DNA of 16,310 bases from Deltaproteobacteria bacterium (GTDB lineage Bacteria > Desulfobacterota > JADFXK01): positions 1-16,310 of the forward strand of contig JADFYC010000038.1 in the NCBI GenBank assembly GCA_015233295.1. Reading direction: 5' to 3'. A program made the translations under genes and the position numbers. Positions 1 through 7,280 of the stretch are shown one piece after another. Under the pieces are notes generated by a model. That model saw nothing but the letters and a program-made list of their open reading frames with translations, ran no database searches and had not been told where the DNA came from. Every line of letters begins with the position of its first letter. Within the stretch, counting starts at the first letter, position 1.

Positions 1-127
1 ACAGTCTTATTCAGGCGGCTAAAGCCAAGGCCAGAGGGTACCGGTCAATCAAGAACCTAACCACCATAATTTATCTGATCGCCGGGAAGCTAAATTTTCA
101 CTTACCCATTTGAAATAGCGAAGAGCC
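1..127 (+). mobile_element. Right end of an ISL3-family insertion sequence (left part outside window)
   Basis: The first 113 bases encode the C-terminal end of an ISL3-type transposase, and 14 bases further the sequence ends in gaagagcc at 120-127, whose complement GGCTCTTC is the kind of terminal inverted repeat start known for ISL3-family elements. Immediately beyond position 127 the minus strand is a normal histidine kinase coding sequence in frame, so the boundary between element and target can be placed at 127/128. ISL3 elements usually duplicate 8 bp of target; the candidate copy on this side would be 128-135 (ggttttca), but its partner lies outside the window. Confidence 0.8.
3..113 (+). 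CDS. ISL3-family transposase, C-terminal 36 residues (partial)
   Basis: An open frame runs in from the left edge and stops at the tga of 111-113. It reads SLIQAAKAKARGYRSIKNL and ends in IIYLIAGKLNFHLPI. The string LIQAAKAKARGYR followed by a hydrophobic stretch and a short polar end is characteristic of the extreme C-terminus of ISL3 (IS204/IS1001/IS1096/IS1165) DDE transposases, just after the last catalytic Glu region. Only this tail is present, so neither the catalytic residues nor the start can be assessed. The stop codon lies within the terminal inverted repeat region, as is usual for compact insertion sequences. It converges on and slightly overlaps (98-113) the truncated kinase frame on the other strand. 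Confidence 0.8.
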   Translation, partial: SLIQAAKAKARGYRSIKNLTTIIYLIAGKLNFHLPI

Positions 128-3100
128 GGTTTTCATCACGTTGCCCAGGCTGTCCCGTAACTTAAAATTAATATTATTAATATCCAAACGTCCGGCTTCT
201 ATTTTGGAGAAATCAAGGATGTCGTTAATGAGCGACGCAAGTGCATCGCCGGAAATATTGACCATCTCCAGATACTCTCTTTGTTCGGGGGAAAGTTCAG
301 TCCGCAAGGCCAGGTCGGTCATGCCGATAATGCCGTTTAGAGGGGTTCTGATTTCGTGACTCATACTGGCTAAGAATTCGCTCTTTGCCCGGTTGGCATC
401 TTGGGCGGCTTCCTTTGTCCTAAAGAGTTCCGCCTCAATCTGCTTACGCTGAGTAATGTCCTGCGCAATTGACAATAGCCGTTTGATCCCGTTTATGCTT
501 ATTATTTCTGTAGCGTATAAACAAACAATGGATTTCTTATCTTTGGTGATAAGAGATAGTTCCATATTCTCGATCCGCCCAGCCTGGTTTAAAATCTCAA
601 CCAATTTAGCTCTATCTTCTTCTTTAATCCAGCCCAGTTCTACGGAGGTTCTACCTACTACCTCGTCTCGGCTAAATCCGGTAATTTCCGAAAATTTGTC
701 ATTAACATCAAGGCACCTGCCATCTTGTATATTGCTTATAACAATCAAAAAAGGAGCATACTTAAATGTCTTTGCGAATTTTTCTTCGCTTTCCTGCAAC
801 GCTATTTGTAACTTTTTCCTTTGAGTAATATCCCGGATAATCAAGATGCTCTTATCCCGGCCATCACAATCATGGAAAACATTAGAAGTTATTTCACCGG
901 TAAATCTGGAGCCATCTTGGCGGAGCAGCGTTAGCTCCACATCAACTTGGCCGTTTATAGCCCGTCTGTCTAATGTCGGAGCCAGATTTGGATCAGTTAG
1001 GTCAACCAGACCTTCTCTACCAACCAGGCAAATCTCTTCTTCACTTCTCCCGAAGAGCTGACATGCCGACTTATTTGCCGCCAGGATAGGACCGTCCGGC
1101 TGGGTTAACAAGATAGCGTCAAAGCTGTTTTCAAAAATTGACCGAAATTTTTGTTCACTTTCGATGAGCGTCTGTTCTGTCGATTTCCGTTTAGTTATAT
1201 CGTGAGCTACATGGACACATCCTCTTAACTTGCCGTCAATATCGTGCAATGGGGCAGTAGTTACCCAAAAGTGTTTTCCTAAATGCTCAACGAATAATTC
1301 TGCAGAATGAGGCTGACCGTCTATGGCCATTGGGATATAAGGGTAAATCTCAGGAGGCCCCTCAGTGTGATTAACACCTTGATTGCATTTTATGTTCTTG
1401 GCCACATGACCGGATAGTTCAAGCAACGCAGTCATTGCCTTATTACTCCGCACGATCCGTTGCTCAGAATCGAGTATGGCGATCAGGTCGGGAATGGCAT
1501 CAAAAGTCATTTCCCAGTCTTCTCTAGCTTGACGTAGTTCTTCTTCATCGCTCTTTCGTTTAGAGATATCTTTAGTTATCCAGATAGAACCGCCTGAAGG
1601 GTTTCCCGGATCAATTGCCTTTCCAGACATGAAACACCAGGTTAAGGTGTTATTTTTGTGTTTAACCAATATTTCTTTATGAAATGCTTCCCCAGTCACC
1701 AGCACTCGATAAGCCTCTCTGCCAAATTCTTCATAATTTTCCTTTGAAGGAAAAAAGGACTCCATCGTGTTACCGATTAGTTCTTCGAAGCTGTAACCAA
1801 TTAGCGCAGCCGCCTTAGAGTTACACCAGACAAATCTTCTATCCACTAAGTACGCGATCCCAACAGGAACATTTTCAAGAATGGTCTGGTGTTGCGCCAG
1901 GAGTTCACTTAGTGACTTTTCTAACCGTTTACGATCGGTGATGTCGTCCAGGAAGGCAATTATCAGATGCTGAGAGGAAATGAAAATTGTGCTGATTTGT
2001 ACAGTTATGACAGATCCGTCAAAGTGGCGGTGTGTAGTCTCGAAGCGGTCCCACCCTTCAGTGGTAATATGCTGAAAACGTTGCCTGATCTGTTCCGGGG
2101 ACTCCATGCCTTCCAGATCGGAGATGTGCATAGAGAGCAAAGCCTCCCTGGAGTACCCGGTAATGGCGCAGTAGGTATCGCTCACTTCTAGGATCCGTCC
2201 TGCCATGTCCACTGCCGCAAAACCGTCCATGGACGTTCGGATAAGCGCCTGGTAACGCTCATCACTATTCCGCAGCGCCTCCTCCATCCGCTTACGCTCT
2301 GTTATATCCTTCAGGAAACAAATTATTAAGCTCTGGGATGTAATCAGGATGGTACTAGCCTCCACATAAATAATAGCCCCATCGGAGCGGCGATGCCTGG
2401 TTTCAAAACTGTCCCATCCTCGGCTGGTAATCTGATAAATATGAGACTGGATATCCACCGGCGACTCGTTGTACTCCAGGTCGGAGATATGCATGGAGAG
2501 CAAAGCTTCCCTGGAGTAACCGCTCATGGCACAGTAAACATCGTTCACTTCTACGATGCGTCCTTCGATGTCCATGGCATAGAAACCGTCCATGGACGTT
2601 CGGATAAGCGCCTGGTAACGCTCATCACTATTCCGCAGCGCCTCCTCCATCCGCTTACGCTCGGTGATGTCTCGGACCACTCCAATGTAGCTTTTAGGTG
2701 TACCCCTAAAATCCCGGGTCAAAGAAACGGATAAATTTACCCAGATAGTCGCCCCATCCTTCCTGACGTACCGCTTATCTCTCGTGAAACCGGAAATCTT
2801 CCCTGCCAGCATTCGCCGGGCGTCTTCTAACTGAAGCGCAAGGTCCTCAGGATGGGTGACCTCCAGAGAATTCAAATTGTAGAGTTCAGTTGAAGAATAG
2901 CCTGTTATATCACAGAAGCGTTGATTTACTTTAGTGAACCGACCCTCGGTTGTACACTCCACAATCCCAACATTAGCTTGTTCAAAAATGATCCGAAAAC
3001 GTTCCTCGCTATTGCTCAGTGTTTCCTCTGTCAGCTTGCGCTCAGTGATGTCACTGATTATGGTGCGGCACGCGGGCACTTCGTTTTCCCCATCTTGGAC

Positions 3101-3595
3101 CACGGTTGCCTCCAACCGCGCCCAGAATTGTGTACCGTCCCGGCGGACTATACCCAGCTCGCATATCTGTGGTTCGTTTGTTTCGAAAAGCTGTCTTTGA
3201 TGATGGTAATAGACGTCCTGATCATCAGGAAAAATAAAATCATTCAAAGGATGGTTGGATAATTCATCTTTCGTTACGCCTAGCAAAATAGCCCCTTTGA
3301 GATTGGCGTCCAGGATCACCCCTTTTTCATTTACGGTGAAATACCCAAGTGGGGCCAGATCGTACAGGTCAAAGTACCGCGCCAGCGAAGCTTCCAGCTC
3401 CACCTGAGTTCGGCGCAGCTCGTCGTTCTGCATCTCCAACTCGATCCGATGCACCTGCAGTTCGTGGATCAACTGCTGCACCGCTTCAGGGGACAGCGTC
3501 TCTATAGCTATTGCGGGGATATCTCTCAGTACCTTTTCCTCCGCCAACCTGCGCAAGTCCCCACTTCTGCTTGGATCATGACCTTCACCTGGCAT
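98..3595 (-). CDS. Multi-PAS sensor histidine kinase, truncated after HisKA by IS insertion
   Basis: Long sensor kinase. Numbering from the upstream ATG at 3623-3625: an N-terminal coiled-coil-like region (about 28-82), then eight consecutive PAS/PAC units at about 82-198, 205-326, 333-448, 455-568, 575-692, 699-815, 822-938 and 945-1061, each closing with a D-I-(T/S)-x-R-K motif, then a HisKA dimerisation domain (about 1081-1146) with phospho-acceptor His1090 in SMSHEIRTPLNGI. No transmembrane segments, so probably cytoplasmic. The last native residue is Thr1166; Gly1167 to the stop are read from the inserted element. The HATPase_c domain that would phosphorylate His1090 is missing, so the product cannot autophosphorylate. 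Start: an AAGGAG site (complement of 3603-3608) lies 7 bases before ATG 3593-3595 and 4 before ATG 3596-3598; the upstream ATG at 3625 has no such site. No response regulator gene lies beside it. Confidence 0.9.
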   Translation of the reverse strand: MPGEGHDPSRSGDLRRLAEEKVLRDIPAIAIETLSPEAVQQLIHELQVHRIELEMQNDELRRTQVELEASLARYFDLYDLAPLGYFTVNEKGVILDANLKGAILLGVTKDELSNHPLNDFIFPDDQDVYYHHQRQLFETNEPQICELGIVRRDGTQFWARLEATVVQDGENEVPACRTIISDITERKLTEETLSNSEERFRIIFEQANVGIVECTTEGRFTKVNQRFCDITGYSSTELYNLNSLEVTHPEDLALQLEDARRMLAGKISGFTRDKRYVRKDGATIWVNLSVSLTRDFRGTPKSYIGVVRDITERKRMEEALRNSDERYQALIRTSMDGFYAMDIEGRIVEVNDVYCAMSGYSREALLSMHISDLEYNESPVDIQSHIYQITSRGWDSFETRHRRSDGAIIYVEASTILITSQSLIICFLKDITERKRMEEALRNSDERYQALIRTSMDGFAAVDMAGRILEVSDTYCAITGYSREALLSMHISDLEGMESPEQIRQRFQHITTEGWDRFETTHRHFDGSVITVQISTIFISSQHLIIAFLDDITDRKRLEKSLSELLAQHQTILENVPVGIAYLVDRRFVWCNSKAAALIGYSFEELIGNTMESFFPSKENYEEFGREAYRVLVTGEAFHKEILVKHKNNTLTWCFMSGKAIDPGNPSGGSIWITKDISKRKSDEEELRQAREDWEMTFDAIPDLIAILDSEQRIVRSNKAMTALLELSGHVAKNIKCNQGVNHTEGPPEIYPYIPMAIDGQPHSAELFVEHLGKHFWVTTAPLHDIDGKLRGCVHVAHDITKRKSTEQTLIESEQKFRSIFENSFDAILLTQPDGPILAANKSACQLFGRSEEEICLVGREGLVDLTDPNLAPTLDRRAINGQVDVELTLLRQDGSRFTGEITSNVFHDCDGRDKSILIIRDITQRKKLQIALQESEEKFAKTFKYAPFLIVISNIQDGRCLDVNDKFSEITGFSRDEVVGRTSVELGWIKEEDRAKLVEILNQAGRIENMELSLITKDKKSIVCLYATEIISINGIKRLLSIAQDITQRKQIEAELFRTKEAAQDANRAKSEFLASMSHEIRTPLNGIIGMTDLALRTELSPEQREYLEMVNISGDALASLINDILDFSKIEAGRLDINNINFKLRDSLGNVMKTGSSLFQMGK
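2220..2662. repeat. Recent tandem duplication of a PAS unit inside the kinase gene
   Basis: Bases 2220-2299 and 2583-2662 are identical over 80 bases and are offset by exactly 363 bases (121 codons). They encode the junction D-I-T-E-R-K plus the first strand of PAS units 3 and 4 (protein residues about 322-348 and 443-469). The rest of the two units is also similar at DNA level, though with substitutions, so the duplication is of a whole PAS-plus-linker module, either recent or kept alike by gene conversion. Confidence 0.9.
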
Positions 3596-3690
3596 CATCT
3601 TGCTCCTTACTCTAAGAAAATCCATATTAAACCATCATGATAACCATATAAAATACTGTAAATATATTTGGATAAACGTGGAGAGTTGGG

Positions 3691-3978
3691 TTAGCCCGGT
3701 TGACTTTGCTGCACCACGAGATAAGCTGCCATTACGGTGTATTGAATCATATCCAAGTGGATGAGGTTTCGTTCCACCCCTGGGGTTGTCTCAAAAAAGA
3801 TGTTGATACCCACCTTCTACAGGGTCGGTCATTCCAGGCGTTGAGCGAAGCTGGTCCGGCCCGGCCGGTAATACTCGGATCCGATCAGCTCACCGTTGGG
3901 CTTAAGGAAAGCCTCTAAAGAAAGCGGCCAGCCCTGGCCTTTAAAGTAGTTACGGGCGATATCCAGGTTCAATTGAAT
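3691..3978 (-). pseudogene. Decayed coding fragment of unknown family, two in-frame stops
   Basis: One minus-strand frame reads like real protein over 95 codons but is broken by two stop codons close together in its middle. The first part contains NLDIARNYFKGQGWPLSL and ELIGSEYYRPGR; the second part contains INIFFETTPGVERNLIHLD and ends in VVQQSQPG before a stop at 3691-3693. No start codon or ribosome site is evident. I do not recognise the family. The GQGWPL string faintly resembles the GWPLT segment of DUF255 thioredoxin-like proteins, but that is too short to use. The frame may be part of the gene that was present before the nearby insertion sequence debris accumulated. Confidence 0.3.
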
Positions 3979-4143
3979 TTAAGTTGCAGACGATTTTACA
4001 TCTTTTAATTATATCAGATTGCCGCGTGAAAGCGATAGTTTTTTTGGTTGATCCGGAATTTGCGTACTTGTATATGTTGATAACAGATGGACACTCTGGT
4101 TTACTGTACTTAGCTAATATCAAAGATAAATCATGAGGAGTCC

Positions 4144-4281
4144 AAAATCTCCGCCAGCCTTTTATATCATTGCTTCGATCTGCGCCGTTATGATGATGTT
4201 CGGACCCAATATGAGGGTGGAGCAGTTATTTTCAGTATCCGGCAAGACCCACCTGCCCAAGGTTGGTCACATTGTGGTTCC
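4144..4281 (+). pseudogene. Remnant of the N-terminus of an ISL3-family transposase
   Basis: The plus-strand frame open from 4114 reads KISASLLYHCFDLRRYDDVR then TQYEGGAVIFSIRQDP and ends its coherent part in SHCGS. This closely follows the N-terminal pattern I know from a group of ISL3-family transposases: a short Leu-Tyr-His start, a VRTxYxGGxVxFxIxQ strand, then the first CxxCGS zinc-binding pair. Here the first Cys of that pair is lost and the similarity stops at 4281; the following residues are low-complexity and end at a stop at 4356-4358. No ATG stands at the expected place in this frame. It is on the same strand as the intact element end at 1-127 but cannot be part of that copy, since it lies beyond that copy's right end. 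Assignment is from memory of the family. Confidence 0.5.
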
Positions 4282-4479
4282 ATGAAATATTTTTTTGAAG
4301 AAGTTTTATCTTGTCGAATAAAAAAGGCAATAAAATCCCAAAGGGGTGGACTAGATTAGCCCACGTTAAAGTGAAGCGGCGGCCTGGGTCTTAGTACCAT
4401 GCCTTTATATATAGGAGTTTTTATGGTCAATCTGATTGCCATAGCTCACCATGGGATAATTTAGGCGCTATTTCGGAGC

Positions 4480-4863
4480 TTATTCGGACTTAGCCGTTTT
4501 AAAAAATTTCATGCGTTTGTCCAGTGGTAAAATAACTTGGCCCTTGACATTCAGTGCGATCTGAGGTATCTTATCTAATTAGACGAGATCCAAGCTAGCG
4601 TGCCCCCGGGATAGTTTCTTCTCCCCTGCGACCAGAAACCACACACGCCCTTTATTGTCGCCTTTTCCAAGATCTTTCCGTAACCATAGCCAGGCATTCG
4701 AGGGCGGCCCACTCAGCCGCCTCTGGGTAACTTGAATTCTGTTCCCGGCCTGGGGTGCGACTCCTTTCTCAAGCAGGAAACAGCGTTGCATCCTAAATAA
4801 TCACGGGTCCTTGGAAAGATGCCCAAAATACCGAGGACCGCCAAAGGAGTCGGTGCCCGACAT
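4480..4863 (-). pseudogene. Possible decayed frame, unknown protein
   Basis: A single minus-strand frame from an ATG at 4861-4863 to a stop at 4480-4482 has two internal stops (one just upstream of 4791, one at 4579-4581). The text on both sides of the second stop is protein-like: LGKGDNKGRVWFLVAGEKKL before it and PQIALNVKGQVILPLDKRM after it, ending in FFKTAKSE. I do not recognise a family. The evidence is only the look of the amino-acid sequence, so this may be chance. Confidence 0.22.
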
Positions 4864-5128
4864 GGGCCTGATCCCTGACATCTCGTCTTCTGCATGTATT
4901 ACACTGCCACTACGATGGCCGGCGATTACGTCTCAGGCCGGTCGTCTCCGTTGCTCTGTAGCCGCAAGCGCTTTCGTGTAGCGCTACCACCTGCAGCCCA
5001 ACTAATCTAACCTCTAACTAAGTTTCTGTATGCTTTGTGCGGATTTTTTGCACGGGGTAAGGCAATAGCCTTTCAATGCGGTCAAGCGGCAGATGCTGGT
5101 TCAGGGATTACCAAGGATTCTAGACCTA

Positions 5129-6817
5129 ATGACATTTGAAGAACTGCAATTAGCTCCACCCATTCTCAAGGCGCTTGCCCGATGCGGGCACCACAACCCT
5201 ACGACGGTACAGGGGCTGGCCATTCCCAAGGTTCTCGCCGGGCATGATCTCATCGCCTCGGCCCAGACCGGCACTGGAAAAACCGCAGCCTTCGTGCTGC
5301 CCGCGCTGCAACGTTTGTGCGGTCGCCCCCGCGGTTTCAAGCCTGGGTTACGCGTTATGGTGATGACCCCCACCCGGGAACTGGCTGACCAGATAACCCA
5401 GGTAGCGCGCGCTTACGGGAAGTACCTCAAAGTAAACAGTGTCACCATCGTCGGCGGCATGCCCTTCGGCGAGCAATTTAAAGCCCTGGCCCAGATGCCG
5501 GATATGATCGTCGGCACACCGGGTAGATTGATCGATCACATTATGCGTGGAAAAATCGACTTGTCCCAGGTCGAACTGCTCGTTTTAGACGAAGCCGATC
5601 GCATGCTCGAAATGGGTTTTATCGGGGACGTGAAATTTATGTCAGAGGCCACGCCGGAGGACTGTCAAACACTTTTATTTGCTGCGACAATGGGCGATGC
5701 CACGGCCAAGCTGGCGCGGAAATACATGAAAAACCCCGAACGGGTTGAGGTGGCACCGGGCCAAATCACCCACGATAAAATCGAGCAGCGGCTGCACCTG
5801 GCAGACAGCTTGCAGCACAAAAAACTTCTTCTGGACCATCTTTGTGCGGACGCAACCGTGACGAGGGCGATTATCTTCTCCGCCACGAAGCGCGGCGCCG
5901 ACAGCCTGGCCCGAGTTCTCGACGCAAAGGGATACCCGGCCGCAGCCCTTCACGCCGACATGACCCAGGCTGCTCGCAATCGAACCACCATGGAGATGAG
6001 AAAAGGCAAGATCAGACTCCTGGTGGCTACGGATGTCGCGGCGCGTGGCCTTGATATCGACGGTATCAGCCATGTCATCAATTTCGACCTGCCCCGCTCT
6101 GCCGAGGATTACGTCAACCGCATCGGAAGAACCGGGCGGGCTGGAGCGTCCGGAATTGCAATCTCTTTTGCATCACAACCGGATTTCCCTTACCTGGACC
6201 GCATCGAACGCTACCTCGGGCATAACCTCGTCGAACAGGTCATCCCCGGCCTGGAGCCGGATCAGCCCGGTCGCAAGCCAAAGGACAACCCGAAGGGCGT
6301 TAGGCGGGCGGCAGCAACCGGATCGAGAAGCCCCATTAAAAGGAAAAAGTCCGACAGCCTGCCCAGTTACGAAGGAACGGCTGATAACGGTAAACGTGGG
6401 GGACGAGGGGCACCTCGCAAGGCATCTCAAGCTAAGACGGTGGCCGTGGAATATGTGAGCGGCAAGTCGGGGCGTCCAGGGCCAAGCCGGAGACGAAAAG
6501 CAGAAGTAAATAATACCCACGCCCCAGTAGGCCAGGGCGGAGTCACGAGTCTTTTCGTCAGGTACGAAGGGACTGATGATAACGGCAAACGTGTAGGACG
6601 CGGGGCGCCTCGCAAGGCATCTCAAGCTAAGACGGTGGCCGTGGAAAATGTGACCGGCAAGTCGGGGCAGGCAGGCCCACGCCGGAGACAAAAAACAGAA
6701 GAAAAGAGTACCCATGTCCCTGGTGAAAAGGGCGGGGCCACGAATTTTTTCGGCTTGCCCAAGCATCGCAGCCATCATGGCTTGCCCAAAAAAGCTCAAC
6801 CGGTGGCTCGACCCTAA
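5129..6817 (+). CDS. DEAD-box ATP-dependent RNA helicase, RhlE-like, with duplicated basic tail
   Basis: Cytoplasmic ATP-dependent RNA helicase, probably acting in ribosome assembly or RNA turnover. Counted from ATG 5129: Q-motif region in residues about 3-29 (MTFEELQL to TTVQ), motif I SAQTGTGKT (44-52), Ia PTRELA (81-86), GG (109-110), Ib TPGRL (130-134), II DEAD (154-157), motif III as AAT instead of the common SAT (185-187), IV IIFSAT (248-253), V VATDVAARGLD (299-309), VI HRIGRTGR-type sequence YVNRIGRTGRAG (328-339). Both RecA-like domains are complete. After about residue 375 comes a 190-residue Lys/Arg/Gly-rich tail with two 65-residue repeats, likely RNA-binding. Start: 5129 is chosen because MTFEELQL is the usual RhlE-type beginning and AAGGA stands 11 bases upstream; the frame also offers an ATG at 5093 with no clear ribosome site. 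It is a monocistronic-looking gene. Confidence 0.93.
   Translation: MTFEELQLAPPILKALARCGHHNPTTVQGLAIPKVLAGHDLIASAQTGTGKTAAFVLPALQRLCGRPRGFKPGLRVMVMTPTRELADQITQVARAYGKYLKVNSVTIVGGMPFGEQFKALAQMPDMIVGTPGRLIDHIMRGKIDLSQVELLVLDEADRMLEMGFIGDVKFMSEATPEDCQTLLFAATMGDATAKLARKYMKNPERVEVAPGQITHDKIEQRLHLADSLQHKKLLLDHLCADATVTRAIIFSATKRGADSLARVLDAKGYPAAALHADMTQAARNRTTMEMRKGKIRLLVATDVAARGLDIDGISHVINFDLPRSAEDYVNRIGRTGRAGASGIAISFASQPDFPYLDRIERYLGHNLVEQVIPGLEPDQPGRKPKDNPKGVRRAAATGSRSPIKRKKSDSLPSYEGTADNGKRGGRGAPRKASQAKTVAVEYVSGKSGRPGPSRRRKAEVNNTHAPVGQGGVTSLFVRYEGTDDNGKRVGRGAPRKASQAKTVAVENVTGKSGQAGPRRRQKTEEKSTHVPGEKGGATNFFGLPKHRSHHGLPKKAQPVARP
6368..6757 (+). repeat. Two tandem 65-codon repeats in the helicase tail
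   Basis: Units 6368-6562 and 6563-6757 are aligned at an offset of exactly 195 bases. They share an identical 39-base core (6413-6451 and 6608-6646) coding for PRKASQAKTVAVE. Each unit begins with YEGT-x-DNGKR, continues with a Gly/Arg patch and an RRR-x-K basic patch, and ends in a Phe-containing hydrophobic turn. The pattern indicates an internal duplication within the C-terminal basic extension. Confidence 0.88.
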
Positions 6818-7071
6818 TCCTGTCCCGTGACATTGGAAGCTTAACATGCGGCCATCTTTGAGCGATGAAGAGAAGGAGAGCGCCAAAGGGACCTTGGCCG
6901 GACCTGCCGTCGATCAGGTCGCGGTCAAGGCCATAACTGGTTTGTGGCGCCTCCGGTTTTCTCTTTCCTCATCTTGATCGTCATGCTGCCGGCCTAGAGG
7001 TTAAGCTCTTGTAAAGTTGTCATCTATAACAGTCAATTATGGCCGTTCAAATTAAAAGTAGAGGTGAGATC

Positions 7072-7269
7072 ATGGCTGGGGATAATTGTTCCGGCTGTCC
7101 CTTTAAGTTGGCCCTGGATATCCTAAAAAACGCCAGAGTCGGCCAACATTTGAACAAACTGACCTTAGAATGTCTGTTGAGTCTTAGGGATCTGATCGAT
7201 GCCGCCATAGCCCAACTGGAGAAGACGGACAAAAGCGCCCAATCGGCCAGAAAGGTGCAAATCGACTAA
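7072..7269 (+). CDS. 65-aa CxxC small protein, unknown function
   Basis: Small soluble protein beginning MAGDNCSGCPFKLALDIL. It has one CxxC pair (C6, C9) near the N-terminus and a third Cys at 34 (TLECLLSL), followed by a helix-rich middle (LTLECLLSLRDLIDAAIAQL) and a charged tail. A single CxxC could be a redox pair or half of a metal site in a dimer; the sequence does not decide. Start: an in-frame ATG exists at 7039, but GAGGTGAG stands at 7061-7068 just before ATG 7072, so the shorter form is preferred. It converges with the 338-aa gene on the other strand, with only 11 bases between the stop codons, so overlap of transcripts is likely. No family recognised; could be expressed as a lineage-specific protein. 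Confidence 0.65.
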   Translation: MAGDNCSGCPFKLALDILKNARVGQHLNKLTLECLLSLRDLIDAAIAQLEKTDKSAQSARKVQID

Positions 7270-7280
7270 CCCGACCTGGT

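Larger units (their letters stand above)
3626..5128. other. 1.5-kb interval without an intact gene; decayed sequence
   Basis: Between the kinase start and the helicase start I find no open frame with both a plausible start site and a coherent protein. The interval contains three coding-like but broken frames, listed separately (3691-3978 minus, 4144-4281 plus, 4480-4863 minus). It ends with an upstream region of the helicase that holds a potential stem (GTAGC at 4958-4962 with GCTAC at 4983-4987, and AGCGCT at 4967-4972 and 4980-4985) and a GTGC...GCAC pair around 5037-5055. None of these hairpins has a T-run, so I do not call a terminator. Confidence 0.5.

Noticed and set aside
4135..4284. 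50-codon frame MRSPKSSPAFYIIASICAVM in a second frame over the ISL3 remnant
   Set aside because: Hydrophobic, membrane-peptide-like text, but the neighbouring frame matches the ISL3 N-terminal pattern better, and both cannot be explained by coding.
6173..6886. 237-codon minus-strand frame over the helicase tail
   Set aside because: It is the opposite strand of the Lys/Arg/Gly-rich repeats; the stop-free stretch follows from the GC-rich repeat composition, and its text has no protein-like character.
6846..6977. 43-codon plus-strand frame starting MRPSLSDEEKESAKGTLAG after the helicase
   Set aside because: No ribosome site before the ATG, no recognised similarity and it ends in a serine run typical of non-coding sequence. 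The 254-base gap otherwise shows nothing I can support.
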